64,000 nucleotides of DNA, taken from positions 620,001 to 684,000 of the forward strand of contig NZ_JAIGNP010000002.1 in assembly GCF_019711535.1 (NCBI RefSeq), written 5' to 3'. The notes under the pieces are model-generated. The model did not search any database, was not told the origin of the DNA, and worked only from the letters and a program-made list of their open reading frames with translations. Origin of the DNA: Qipengyuania aestuarii. Its GTDB lineage: Bacteria; Pseudomonadota; Alphaproteobacteria; Sphingomonadales; Sphingomonadaceae. Each line of letters starts with the position of its first letter. The stretch's first letter is position 1. Both the position numbers and the translations under genes were made by a program. This document shows, in pieces, positions 27,139 to 35,205 of the stretch.

Positions 27139-27783
27139 TTAACTGTTGTCAGGATTGTCGGGCTGCGCGTCCGGATGGGCGCGCTGGAATTCAGGTAATG
27201 CCAGGCAGGCGCGTTCGATCCGCTCGATATGCGGCTTGTCGCCGAAATCGAACTCGAACCGCCGGGCGTTATAGACTTGGGGCAGCAGGCAGACTTCGAA
27301 GAAGCCGGGGGAATCGAACAGGAAGTCGCCGGTGCCCAGCTGTGCGAGGCGCTGCTCCAGCGGATCGAGCGTGCGGGCGAGCCAGTGGCGATACCACACA
27401 CCGATCTCTTCCTGCGACTTGCCGTATTCGTTCGACAGATATTTCAGCACCGGCAGGTTGAGCGGCGCGTGCAGTTCGGTGGCGATGGCATAGGCCAGTT
27501 CGCGCGCGACATAGCGATCGTCGAGATCGGTGGGCAGCAGCGGCCGGTCGGTATAGGCTTCGTCGAGCCATTCGATCTGCGCCATCGACTGTACGCGGTC
27601 CATGCCGCCAGCTTCCAGCAGCGGGACCGAACCGAACGGATTACGGCTGGTGAAGGCAGCGCCCTTCTGCTCGCTCTCGAGCAGGTTCACAGGCACGTAT
27701 TCGTAATCCAGCCCCTTGAGTTCAAGCGCGATGCGAAGGCGGTAGCTGGTCGAGCTGCGGTAGTAGCCGTGAAGGCGGATCAT
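27139..27783 (-). CDS. maiA: Maleylacetoacetate isomerase (zeta-class GST)
   Basis: This 214-residue glutathione-dependent isomerase converts maleylacetoacetate to fumarylacetoacetate. I chose the ATG whose complement is at 27781-27783 (MIRLHGYYRSSTSYRLRIAL); an earlier ATG at 27867 adds 28 residues with no family similarity. The zeta-class motif SSxxYRxRIAL is present, with Thr where the classic motif has Cys. NPFGSVPLLEAGG follows, and DFLFDSPGFFEVCLLPQVYNARRF fits the C-terminal helical domain. Length equals the family norm. Confidence 0.9.
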   Translation of the reverse strand: MIRLHGYYRSSTSYRLRIALELKGLDYEYVPVNLLESEQKGAAFTSRNPFGSVPLLEAGGMDRVQSMAQIEWLDEAYTDRPLLPTDLDDRYVARELAYAIATELHAPLNLPVLKYLSNEYGKSQEEIGVWYRHWLARTLDPLEQRLAQLGTGDFLFDSPGFFEVCLLPQVYNARRFEFDFGDKPHIERIERACLALPEFQRAHPDAQPDNPDNS

Positions 27784-28051
27784 AAAGCAAATCCTACAGG
27801 ATGGAGCACATGGAGCACGGTCCTGAGGGAAATAACTCCGGAGGCAGTTTTTCCCTGAAAAGCGCAAGTGTCAGGCTGTTGGAAGCGAGTCATCTGGCCT
27901 GTGTGACAGGCGGCCCGAATGTAGGAAAGGGTTCTTGAACCATCCGCGCAAGCGGCATAGCGGTGCGGCAATCCATGGTCCCGAACCATCAACATGCCCG
28001 GGTGCTGGACCGCCGTTTCCGCCTTGCCGGCGCGCGATGGCAATTGTCCTG
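27784..28051. other. 268-base gap upstream of maiA
   Basis: No convincing gene or RNA is visible between gcdH and maiA, which are both on the minus strand. The stretch holds a small perfect palindrome (GGTTC-TT-GAACC near 27939-27950) and a second GAACCAT about 40 bases on. It should carry the maiA promoter. Short ORFs crossing it look like chance. Confidence 0.5.
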
Positions 28052-29236
28052 TCAAAATGCCGGAATTCCCGTGATGGCGCGGCCCAGGATCAGCGCGTGG
28101 ACATCATGGGTGCCTTCATAGGTATTGACCGTTTCGAGGTTCACCATGTGGCGAATGACCTGATATTCTTCCGAAATACCGTTGCCGCCGTGCATGTCAC
28201 GCGCCTGCCGCGCAATGTGGAGCGCCTTGCCGACATTGTTGCGCTTGACCACCGAAATCATGTCGGGCGCAAACTTGCCCTCATCCATCAGGCGGCCAAC
28301 GCGAAGGCTCGCCTGCAGACCGAGAGAGATTTCGGTCAGCATGTCTGCCAGCTTGAGCTGATAGAGCTGCTTGGAGGCCAGCGGCACGCCGAACTGCTGG
28401 CGGTCGAGACCGTATTGGCGCGCGGCATGCATGCAGAATTCGGCAGCCCCCATCGCGCCCCAGCTGATGCCGTAACGGGCGCGGTTGAGACAGCCGAAAG
28501 GACCCTTGAGCCCTTCGACATTGGGAAGCAGGGCGTCTTCGCCTACTTCCACTTCGTCCATCACGATCATGCCCGTGGTGCTGGCACGCAGCGAAATCTT
28601 GCCTTCGATCTTGGGCGCGGAAAGGCCCTTCATGCCCTTTTCGAGCACGAAGCCGCGAATGGCGCCGCCATGTTCCTCACTCTTCGCCCAGACGACGAAG
28701 ACATCGGCAAAGGGGGAATTGGAAATCCAGGTCTTGGAGCCGTTGAGGACATAGCCGCCATCCACCTTCTTGGCGGTGGTTTTCATGCCTGCCGGATCGC
28801 TTCCGGCGTCGGGTTCGGTCAGGCCGAAGCAGCCGATCAGCTGGCCGCTGGCGAGACCGGGGAGGTACTTCCTGCGCTGGTCGTCCGAACCATAGGCGTG
28901 GATCGGATACATCACGAGACTGGACTGGACCGAGGCCATCGAACGATAGCCGCTGTCGACCCGTTCGATTTCGCGAGCGATCAGGCCGTAGGCGACATAG
29001 CCCGCGCCGGCGCCGCCGAACTCTTCGGGAATGGTCGCGCCGAGCAGGCCCGCTTCACCCATCATGGGGAAGAGTTCGGGCGCATCCTTTTCCTGGGAAA
29101 ACGCCTCGATCACGCGGGGCTGGAGTTCGCCTTGCGCAAAACCATGCGCAGCGTCGCGGATCATCCGCTCTTCCTCGGTCAGCTGCTCGTCGAGGTTGAA
29201 GGGATCCTGCCAGTCGAACGGCACCATTCCAGCCAT
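28052..29236 (-). CDS. gcdH: Glutaryl-CoA dehydrogenase
   Basis: This 394-residue acyl-CoA dehydrogenase family enzyme oxidatively decarboxylates glutaryl-CoA to crotonyl-CoA, late in lysine, tryptophan and hydroxylysine breakdown. The N terminus [22 protein letters not shown], the segment [36 protein letters not shown], and the C-terminal [18 protein letters not shown] with the catalytic Glu are diagnostic of GcdH rather than chain-length dehydrogenases. AAGGAG lies six bases before the ATG. The 213 bases upstream (29237-29449) hold no recognisable gene. Confidence 0.94.
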   Translation of the reverse strand: MAGMVPFDWQDPFNLDEQLTEEERMIRDAAHGFAQGELQPRVIEAFSQEKDAPELFPMMGEAGLLGATIPEEFGGAGAGYVAYGLIAREIERVDSGYRSMASVQSSLVMYPIHAYGSDDQRRKYLPGLASGQLIGCFGLTEPDAGSDPAGMKTTAKKVDGGYVLNGSKTWISNSPFADVFVVWAKSEEHGGAIRGFVLEKGMKGLSAPKIEGKISLRASTTGMIVMDEVEVGEDALLPNVEGLKGPFGCLNRARYGISWGAMGAAEFCMHAARQYGLDRQQFGVPLASKQLYQLKLADMLTEISLGLQASLRVGRLMDEGKFAPDMISVVKRNNVGKALHIARQARDMHGGNGISEEYQVIRHMVNLETVNTYEGTHDVHALILGRAITGIPAF

Positions 29237-29449
29237 GTGGTCTCCTTTGTAACTTTATTTGCCGATGGCAGAGCGGCGCAGGGCGCGCAAGAGGCGCTAT
29301 TCTAAGCCCGACCTGCCCCGGCCACCGGTTCAAATTCGCCTAGCACGAGCTGGCGTCAAGGCGTCAGAAAATTCGCGTGGCGGCGGGGAAGGGGCGACGA
29401 AGGTGCCGCCCCGTCCCGCTTGCGCCGCGCTTTAAATGTACCGGGGGCC

Positions 29450-29836
29450 TTACTTGACGAGGGGAAGGGCCTTGCGGCAGTCATCGGCACATTCGCGGCA
29501 CATCTTGGCGCACATCTCGCAATGCGGATCGTCATGCTTCTCGCATTCCTCGGCGCAGGTTTCGCAGGCCTTGATGCAAAGTTCGAGCTGGGCGCGAAGC
29601 ACGTCGATGTTCTGCGCGGTGCGGCGCACGGCCAGCCGGGCTGTCCCGGCGCAAACGTCGGCGCAATCGAGGCAGTAACGGATGCACTGCGCCATATCGC
29701 CATCTTCGGCGACGCAGGCATCGGCGCAGCTGGTGCAGAAGAGCGAGCACAGCATCGCGTGACGCGCGGCGAGGATGAGCTCTTCGGTTTCGTCTTTCAC
29801 CTGCGGGTGGGTATCGATCATCTTCTGCAGAGACAT
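29450..29836 (-). CDS. Cytosolic copper-storage protein, Csp3-like four-helix bundle
   Basis: This 128-residue protein has 17 cysteines spaced along four helices (blocks CSLFCTSCADAC, CIRYCLDCADVC, CIKACETCAEEC and CEMCAKMCRECADDC). In the Csp family such cysteines point into the bundle and hold many Cu(I) ions. There is no signal peptide, so it resembles the cytosolic Csp3 type rather than exported Csp1. The start has a good AAGGAA site. It is a single gene, with a response regulator transcribed the same way behind it. Confidence 0.88.
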   Translation of the reverse strand: MSLQKMIDTHPQVKDETEELILAARHAMLCSLFCTSCADACVAEDGDMAQCIRYCLDCADVCAGTARLAVRRTAQNIDVLRAQLELCIKACETCAEECEKHDDPHCEMCAKMCRECADDCRKALPLVK

Positions 29837-29869
29837 GGGCTTCCTTTCCTTGGAGGGTTCGCTTCAAGG

Positions 29870-29895
29870 AATGGATACAGGAGGCCAACTGTTCC
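29870..29895 (-). promoter_or_regulatory. GGAAC-N17-CATT, possible EcfG-type promoter of the copper-storage gene
   Basis: On the minus strand GGAAC (complement at 29891-29895) is followed after 17 bases by CATT (complement at 29870-29873). The general stress sigma factor EcfG of alphaproteobacteria reads GGAAC-N16/17-CGTT, so this is one base off. It lies about 35 bases before the ATG. Confidence 0.3.
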
Positions 29896-29927
29896 GAGCG
29901 CGTCTGGGCGTACCCGGCGCAATCGGA

Positions 29928-30296
29928 TCAGTTGTACTGAATGGCGCGTTCGACCGAGTGAATGACTTCGGCAGGAGGGCAGGGCTTCGCAAGTGTTTGC
30001 GCGCGGGGAAAGCGGATCGCCACTTCATCGGGCGTGAGCTGGCCGGAGTGGAAAATGACCTGCACGTCTTCCGCCATCATCTGTTCTGCCAGTGGATAGA
30101 CGATCCCGTCGCCCAGCTGGACATCGAGGATGGCGACATCGGGTTTGGTCTTCTGATAGGCGAGCATGGCGCTCGACAGGTCCACGAAGGGACCTTCCAC
30201 GATGTAGCCGGCTTCGGAAACGGTGTCGCAAAGGTCGATCCCGATGATCGCTTCATCTTCCGCGACCAGCACGCGTAACGGCTTCGACTGTACCAT
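29928..30296 (-). CDS. Single-domain response regulator (CheY-like receiver)
   Basis: This 122-residue protein is one receiver domain without an output domain. VLVAEDEAIIGIDL gives the acidic pocket, DVAILDVQLGDG the phospho-acceptor Asp, HSGQLTP the Ser/Thr region and LAKPCPPAEV the conserved Lys-Pro. Similar stand-alone receivers in alphaproteobacteria take part in phosphorelays, including general stress signalling. No histidine kinase is nearby. A strong AGGAGG site lies four bases before the ATG and is partly inside a large inverted repeat. Confidence 0.9.
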   Translation of the reverse strand: MVQSKPLRVLVAEDEAIIGIDLCDTVSEAGYIVEGPFVDLSSAMLAYQKTKPDVAILDVQLGDGIVYPLAEQMMAEDVQVIFHSGQLTPDEVAIRFPRAQTLAKPCPPAEVIHSVERAIQYN

Positions 30297-30303
30297 TCAG
30301 CCT

Positions 30304-30353
30304 CCTCGTTTTGCTCCGACCCAAGGTGATATAATGGTCGGAGCAGAGCGAGG
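30304..30353. promoter_or_regulatory. 18-base inverted repeat over the response-regulator ribosome-binding site
   Basis: Arms at 30304-30321 and 30336-30353 match at 16 of 18 positions, with a 14-base loop. In minus-strand RNA the distal arm runs into the AGGAGG ribosome-binding site (30301-30306), so translation of the regulator could be hidden. A GGAAC-N16-CATT stress-promoter-like pair (30333-30357, minus strand) overlaps it. It could also be the terminator of the upstream OmpA module, but no poly-U tract is seen. Confidence 0.55.
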
Positions 30354-30373
30354 TTCCCGAAATTCCCGCTTTT

Positions 30374-30931
30374 CTAGGCGCCGGCTCCGTAGCGGTTCTG
30401 GAATTCGGCAGTATCGCCTGTAGCCAGAAGGCCTGCCTGACCGACCCAGTCATCGCGCCGGATACGGCCCTGGAAGCGGCCGAGTTCGGCGTCGATCCGG
30501 TCGATATCGGCCTCGTTCCAGGACGCGATCTCGGAGAAGGAGGTGATGCCCAGTTCGTGAAGGCGAGCGGCAAGCTTCGGGCCGACACCCTTGATGCTGG
30601 TCAGATCGTCGGTCCCGGCGCCGACCGGCTTGGGGCTGGCGGACGATACGCCGACCTGTCCCACCTCGGCGCTGGCAGCTACGGCCGCGCCGCTACCGGC
30701 AAGACCGGTGGGCGTGGCGACGGGCTGCGGATCGCGCGCGGCGGCGGGCGGTGCATCGACCAGCGCGGAGTTGCGCTGGGCCTTCTGTGCGCCTTCGTCG
30801 AGCACATCGCCCCGGCTCGCCCCGGTGACCTTGGTGCGGCGGGTGCTGCGGAACAGATACCAGGCGACGACGAGCCCGATGACCAGCGCGATGGCCAGCA
30901 GATACCAATATTCGGCGAGCAATTGATTCAT
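30374..30931 (-). CDS. Membrane-anchored helix-hairpin-helix protein
   Basis: This 185-residue protein has an N-terminal membrane segment (YWYLLAIALVIGLVVAWYLF, residues about 8-27) and a Pro/Ala-rich linker. From about residue 108 it carries a double helix-hairpin-helix domain reading DDLTSIKGVGPKLAARLHELGI and SEIASWNEADIDRIDAELG. The same domain is appended to some ribosomal L21 and NuoE proteins. Whether it binds DNA here is unclear, since the anchor holds it at the membrane. Its ATG overlaps the stop of the 41-residue gene upstream (ATGA). Confidence 0.85.
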   Translation of the reverse strand: MNQLLAEYWYLLAIALVIGLVVAWYLFRSTRRTKVTGASRGDVLDEGAQKAQRNSALVDAPPAAARDPQPVATPTGLAGSGAAVAASAEVGQVGVSSASPKPVGAGTDDLTSIKGVGPKLAARLHELGITSFSEIASWNEADIDRIDAELGRFQGRIRRDDWVGQAGLLATGDTAEFQNRYGAGA

Positions 30932-31053
30932 GGTGCTTCCTTCGTGTCCTCAATCTCAGCCACCTGCCCGCGGCCCCAGAGGGTGAAACCGATGGTCAGG
31001 CCGATCAGATAGGCGACCAGCATCAGGGCGATGACTTCAAACCAGATGGGCAT
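30928..31053 (-). CDS. 41-residue membrane peptide
   Basis: This small gene was found by reading the gap between the OmpA and helix-hairpin-helix genes. It encodes MPIWFEVIALMLVAYLIGL and continues through one transmembrane helix to a short charged tail (EIEDTKEAP). An AGGAGT site lies five bases before the ATG, and its TGA overlaps the next ATG by 4 bases, which argues for real translation. It probably helps assemble or regulate its two membrane neighbours, as small membrane proteins often do. That role is inference. Confidence 0.8.
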   Translation of the reverse strand: MPIWFEVIALMLVAYLIGLTIGFTLWGRGQVAEIEDTKEAP

Positions 31054-31065
31054 CGGTTACTCCTG

Positions 31066-31803
31066 TCACCGCGGCCCCGGCGTGTCGACCGGTGTGGGTG
31101 TGAGCGGTTCCATCCGGATGACGGAAAATTCGATGCGGCGGTTGGCGGGATCCTCTGCCGTCAGGCTGGCTACCGGGCGGCTCGATCCGTAACCGCGTGC
31201 GCGCAGGCTGTCGCGCGGGATACCGCGGCGCACCAAGGCTTCGCGCACGACCCGGGCGCGGTCCATGCTGAGAGCGACATTGTCGGCTTCGTTGCCGGAC
31301 TTGTCGGTATGGCCGGTGACAGCGATGATCGCGCCGGAACAGGGCTCCAGCGCCTCCGCCACCTCGTCCAGCAGCATGCGGCTGGCCGGGACCAGCGCGG
31401 TGCTGGCCTCCTGGAAACGGATGGTGCGCGTGCGCAGCAGTCCGTCGACATCCTCCTGGCAATGTAGCGGTTCGTAGGTCGGTTCGCTGCCGGCGGCATT
31501 GACAGTGCCATCGACCCACGAGACCCCGCCCACGCCGGGGATGGAGGCGACGACCTGCGCGGCGCGGGTCCGCTCCTCGTCGCTGAGGTCTTCCCCGCCC
31601 GAAAGCAGCGGATGGCGCGAGGGCGATCCGGTGCTGCTGGCGAAATCGACTTCCACCACACCCAGATCCTGCCGCGACAAGGCCGCATCTGCGCGGGCAG
31701 ACAGTCCCTGCGCCATGCGAGCGGCCCGGTCCGAGAAGAAGGACACGGACCCGATCGCCATCACCAGCAGAGCCCCCAGGGCGATGATCGTACGCGCAGA
31801 CAT
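31066..31803 (-). CDS. BON-like plus OmpA-like membrane protein
   Basis: I chose the ATG at 31803 (MSARTIIALGALLVMAIGS), giving 245 residues; an earlier ATG adds 12 residues before the membrane segment. After one N-terminal transmembrane helix comes a BON-like region (residues about 50-100, with RAAQVVASIPGVGGVSWVDG). An OmpA C-terminal peptidoglycan-binding domain follows (VTGHTDKSGNEADNVALSMDRARVV, RGYGSSRPV, NRRIEFSVI). The start of the OmpA domain contains a Cys pair (HC...PCSG). It heads a three-gene unit with the small membrane peptide and the helix-hairpin-helix protein, an organisation like ArfA-ArfB-ArfC of mycobacteria. Confidence 0.85.
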   Translation of the reverse strand: MSARTIIALGALLVMAIGSVSFFSDRAARMAQGLSARADAALSRQDLGVVEVDFASSTGSPSRHPLLSGGEDLSDEERTRAAQVVASIPGVGGVSWVDGTVNAAGSEPTYEPLHCQEDVDGLLRTRTIRFQEASTALVPASRMLLDEVAEALEPCSGAIIAVTGHTDKSGNEADNVALSMDRARVVREALVRRGIPRDSLRARGYGSSRPVASLTAEDPANRRIEFSVIRMEPLTPTPVDTPGPR

Positions 31804-31850
31804 GCCCGGCTCATAGCCGCGCGCCAACGGGCCTGCCAAGGCTCGATTGG

Positions 31851-31876
31851 CAATCAGTTCAGCGCAATCAGTTCAG
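31851..31876. repeat. 12-base direct repeat at the end of the VWA gene
   Basis: CAATCAGTTCAG occurs at 31851-31862 and again at 31865-31876, two bases apart. It duplicates the last codons and the stop of the VWA gene. It is probably a slipped-strand microduplication. Confidence 0.9.
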
Positions 31877-33508
31877 GGACGCCGCCGTTTCCACCAGTGC
31901 CAGATATTCCTGGCGCAGATATTCGTCCTGCCTGCCGGCCAGACCTTCCACCGCGTCCCAGCTATAGCCCGCCAGCAGCGTGTCACCGCGCAGCTTTTGC
32001 CCATAGGCCGCAACCGAGGCGGCGAAGGCAAAATCGCCGCGGGGTGCCTGGCGCGTGTTCAGTGCGGATGCGGGCAGGCGATATTGGAGCAGGCGCGATT
32101 TTTGCCCATCAGGCAGTTTGTAGCGCAGCTGTACGAATGCCGCCTCGGAAGCGTGAACGCCGGGCGTGGTTTTTGCCGCAGCCTGATACCGCCGGTCCAA
32201 AACCCATCCCTTGGCCCCTGCCGGGATCACTTCATAGATGGCCGTCACCTGATGCCCGGCACCAATATCGCCTGCGTCCACGGCGTCATTGGCGAAATCC
32301 TCTTCGCGAAGGGCGCGGTTTTCATAGCCGATCAGGCGATACTGGCTGACCACCGAAGGATTGAATTCGATCTGGATTTTCACATCCTTGGCGATGGTGA
32401 AGAGCGTGGAGCTCATTTCGTCGCGCAGGACCTTCCGGGCTTCCATCGGCGTATCGATGTAGGCGTAATTGCCGTTCCCGTAATTGGCGATCTGTTCCAT
32501 CATCGCCTCGTTGTAATTGCCGGTGCCGAAGCCCAGCGTGGTCAGGGTCACACCGCTATCGCGCTGCTTCTTGATCTTCTGGATCAGGGCATCGGTGTCG
32601 TAGATGCCGACATTGAAATCGCCGTCGGTCGCCAGGATCACGCGGTTCACGCCGCCTTTTATGAAACCCTTCTTGGCCATGGCATAGGCGAGATCCAGAC
32701 CGGCTGCGCCCGCTGTCGAGCCGCCCGACCGCAATTGCGCCAGTGCCGCGCGGATTTCGGCAGGATTGCTCGTCGGTTCCAGCAGAACCCCGGTGGTGCC
32801 GACATAAGTCACGATGGATACTTTGTCCCGCGGCGAGATTTCCCGCGTGAGGCCAGAGAGCGCCTGCTTGACCAGCGGCAGCTTGTCCTGGTCGTTCATC
32901 GACCCGGACACATCGACCAGGAAAACCAGATTGGCCGCCGGGCGCTCGGCGCGCGGCAGATCGTACCCGCGCAGACCGATGCGCACGAGCCGTGCTGCCG
33001 GATTCCAGGGGCTGGCGGCGGCATCGAGCGTGACCGAGAAAGGTTTGCTGCGATCGGTCGGCCGCGGATAGTCATAGCGGAAATAATTGATCAGTTCTTC
33101 GGTCCGCACCGCCGATTCCGGAGGCAGCGCACCGGAGGTGAGAAACCGGCGGGTGTTGGCATAGGCGCCCGTGTCCACATCCACCGAGAAGGTGGAAACC
33201 GGCTCGTTCGCCGCAATCCTGATTGCCGAGACATCTTCCCCGGCATAGCGTTCGCGGTTCTCATCCCGATTGATAAAGAGATCGGACGCCATACCCGCCG
33301 AAGGCACGCCGGGAGCGTAGCGGCTTTCCGCCACCATTTCCGCCTGTTCGATCGCGGCGGGGGCGTAAGCCGGTTCGGCGATGTCGAGGGTGGTGACATG
33401 CTCTATTTCGGCGTCACCATCCTGCGAGCATCCCGCGATCGCGAAAATCATGGAGGATGTTGCGAGAAGGGACATGGCACCCCCCACGAATCTTGTCCGG
33501 TTATCCAT
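31868..33508 (-). CDS. VWA-domain lipoprotein (YfbK-like)
   Basis: This 546-residue protein starts at ATG 33508, preceded by GAGAGGAAGG; earlier ATGs at 33523 and 33529 are possible. The signal peptide ends in IAGC, a lipobox. A conserved N-terminal region (NEPVSTFSVDVDTGAYANTRRFL, RTEELINYF) precedes the von Willebrand A domain, whose metal site is intact: FLVDVSGSMNDQDKLP (DxSxS), later a Thr and an ATDGDFNVG Asp. A C-terminal YfbK-type domain follows. Such proteins are surface or periplasmic adhesion and scaffold proteins of uncertain function. It stands alone, with its own promoter candidate. Confidence 0.88.
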   Translation of the reverse strand: MDNRTRFVGGAMSLLATSSMIFAIAGCSQDGDAEIEHVTTLDIAEPAYAPAAIEQAEMVAESRYAPGVPSAGMASDLFINRDENRERYAGEDVSAIRIAANEPVSTFSVDVDTGAYANTRRFLTSGALPPESAVRTEELINYFRYDYPRPTDRSKPFSVTLDAAASPWNPAARLVRIGLRGYDLPRAERPAANLVFLVDVSGSMNDQDKLPLVKQALSGLTREISPRDKVSIVTYVGTTGVLLEPTSNPAEIRAALAQLRSGGSTAGAAGLDLAYAMAKKGFIKGGVNRVILATDGDFNVGIYDTDALIQKIKKQRDSGVTLTTLGFGTGNYNEAMMEQIANYGNGNYAYIDTPMEARKVLRDEMSSTLFTIAKDVKIQIEFNPSVVSQYRLIGYENRALREEDFANDAVDAGDIGAGHQVTAIYEVIPAGAKGWVLDRRYQAAAKTTPGVHASEAAFVQLRYKLPDGQKSRLLQYRLPASALNTRQAPRGDFAFAASVAAYGQKLRGDTLLAGYSWDAVEGLAGRQDEYLRQEYLALVETAASLN

Positions 33509-33579
33509 TGCCTTCCTCTCCATAACCATTTCCCCAAGCAGTGATGTTATCTCATAAATTAAGGCGAATTGATGGCTTA

Positions 33580-33607
33580 ATTGTGGCTAAAATAGGGCAA
33601 GAGTCAA
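33580..33607 (-). promoter_or_regulatory. Candidate promoter of the VWA gene
   Basis: On the minus strand TTGACT (complement at 33602-33607) and CACAAT (complement at 33580-33585) are 16 bases apart. A perfect 7-3-7 inverted repeat (GCAGCGC-ACA-GCGCTGC, 33627-33643) lies 20 bases further upstream and could be an operator. Confidence 0.4.
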
Positions 33608-33687
33608 TTGGCGTTGCATGATCGGCGCAGCGCACAGCGCTGCAAACCACGATAAGTGGCTGACATGATGATGGAAATTTTAGATTG

Positions 33688-35205
33688 TCAGGCTTGCTGG
33701 TCGGGCAGCGTCTCGTCGCCCGATTTGGCCTTTTTTCGACTGAAAAGGACGCGATCTTCCGGGCCGAAGCCGCGCTTCCAGATCACATAGCCATAGGTCG
33801 CCAGGATTGCGGGGACACCCAGCGCCAGTTCGGCCCATTCGGGCAGATAGGTCACCAGATAGCCCACCAGCGTCGCCGGCGCGGCAGCATAAACGAGCGC
33901 CCAGCGCCAGTTGTTGATCCCGTGGCCAAGGATTTTGGTCAGCAGCAGCGCTTTAACCAGGCTGGCCACGCCGAGCGCGATCATCAACGCCATGGCTGCG
34001 GCGGCTGCCTTGAACGGCTCGCCATAGCCGTAAGCCATGACCACCTTGATAAGGATGATGGTGAGCACGGCCTGCAAGGCGATCGTGGCAATCGAGATCC
34101 ACAGATTGCGGACCCGTGCGACATAGACCAGCACGGCTTCCGAAACGACGGCGGTCGCGGCCACCACTTCGGCCAGCAGCAATAAAGCGAGCGCGCCGGT
34201 GCCGCCCACGGCATCCGGCCCGAACAGACCCATGATCGCTTCGCCGGGAACGCCCAGCGCAAGGCCGATACCCGCCTGCGCGGCGATGATCCAGAAGCCC
34301 ACCTGGCAGACCTGCTTGGCGATGGCCGCGTAATTCTTGGTCTTGAGGTTCTTGGTGATGACCGGGCCAAGGATGGGCTCGAAGCTGGTCTTCAGTTTCT
34401 GCGGCAGGCTGGCGACCTGCTGTGCCATGTAATACACGCCGACGGCAGAAGGCGCGGCGAACAGGCCGAGGATGAAGACGTCGACCCGGCGTGTGCCCCA
34501 TTCGATCGCGTCGGCGGTGGCCAGCGGCAGGGCGCGCAGCACGATCTTGCCCATGTAATTGGGGCTGGGCCGCCAGCCCAGCGGCTTCCCATAGCTGCGG
34601 AAGAAGGCCCATAGCCCGGTGGCCAGGCCCGCATAGATCGAGACGAGATAGGCCATCGACAGGCCCGATTCAGACAGCACGGGCACGAAATAGAACGCGC
34701 CCGCAGCGATCGAGATGGTCCAGGGCTCCACGATCGCCCGCGCGCGAACGGTGGTGGCAATATCGTATTTATAGGCCTGCGCGGCGAGCACGATTTCGGT
34801 CAGCGCATAGCCGGGAATGGCCAGCACTATCAGCCGGTCGAGCTCGGTATTTTCGCCGCTCGGGAAAAGCGGGGCAGGGACCAGCCAGAAGAAGGCGGCA
34901 GCGATCCCGGAAAACAGCAGCGCCAGCAGCATCCCGTCATAGACGAGATTGGCGGGATGGTATTTTTCGCCATCGGACAGCCGCTGGGCGAGGCCGCGCT
35001 TTTCGCCCATGGCGCAGATCAGCGCCGTCAGTTCGACCACCACCAGCGCGGAGGCGAAGCGCCCCGTGGCATCAAGACCGTAGAGGCGGCCCGCGATAAA
35101 AAGGAATGGGATGCGCGCCAGCAGCCGCAGCAGGAAGCCGAGGACGTTCTGCTTGCCGCCCTTGGCGAGAGCGGACAGGTCTTCGTCATTGGTGGCTTCT
35201 GTCAC
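33688..35205 (-). CDS. MOP-superfamily polysaccharide/lipid flippase (Wzx-like)
   Basis: This 505-residue integral membrane protein has 12-14 hydrophobic segments and an overall pattern of oligosaccharide flippases of the MATE/MOP superfamily. Examples are FLLRLLARIPFLFIAGRLYGLDATG at the N terminus, VDVFILGLFAAPSAVGVYYMA in the middle and a charged C-terminal tail. It probably moves a lipid-linked saccharide across the inner membrane, but no glycosyltransferases are nearby to identify the cargo. Its start overlaps the gpsA stop by 4 bases, so it is the last gene of tsaD-gpsA-flippase. Confidence 0.8.
   Translation of the reverse strand: MTEATNDEDLSALAKGGKQNVLGFLLRLLARIPFLFIAGRLYGLDATGRFASALVVVELTALICAMGEKRGLAQRLSDGEKYHPANLVYDGMLLALLFSGIAAAFFWLVPAPLFPSGENTELDRLIVLAIPGYALTEIVLAAQAYKYDIATTVRARAIVEPWTISIAAGAFYFVPVLSESGLSMAYLVSIYAGLATGLWAFFRSYGKPLGWRPSPNYMGKIVLRALPLATADAIEWGTRRVDVFILGLFAAPSAVGVYYMAQQVASLPQKLKTSFEPILGPVITKNLKTKNYAAIAKQVCQVGFWIIAAQAGIGLALGVPGEAIMGLFGPDAVGGTGALALLLLAEVVAATAVVSEAVLVYVARVRNLWISIATIALQAVLTIILIKVVMAYGYGEPFKAAAAAMALMIALGVASLVKALLLTKILGHGINNWRWALVYAAAPATLVGYLVTYLPEWAELALGVPAILATYGYVIWKRGFGPEDRVLFSRKKAKSGDETLPDQQA

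Noticed and set aside
25652-27142. Plus-strand open frame of nearly 500 codons across the antiporter and hydrolase genes
   Set aside because: It spans two well-supported minus-strand genes and the gap between them, with shadow-type composition.
27935-29305. Plus-strand frame of about 456 codons opposite gcdH
   Set aside because: gcdH has complete family motifs on the other strand; the antisense frame matches nothing.
29330-29360. GGTTCAAATTC resembling a tRNA T-loop
   Set aside because: The T-stem does not pair, and no acceptor or anticodon arm can be drawn on either side or strand.
31847-33544. Long open frame of about 565 codons on the plus strand, antisense to the VWA gene
   Set aside because: The protein has no recognisable domain, unusual His/Arg-rich composition and no ribosome-binding site. 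It mirrors codon bias of the real minus-strand gene.
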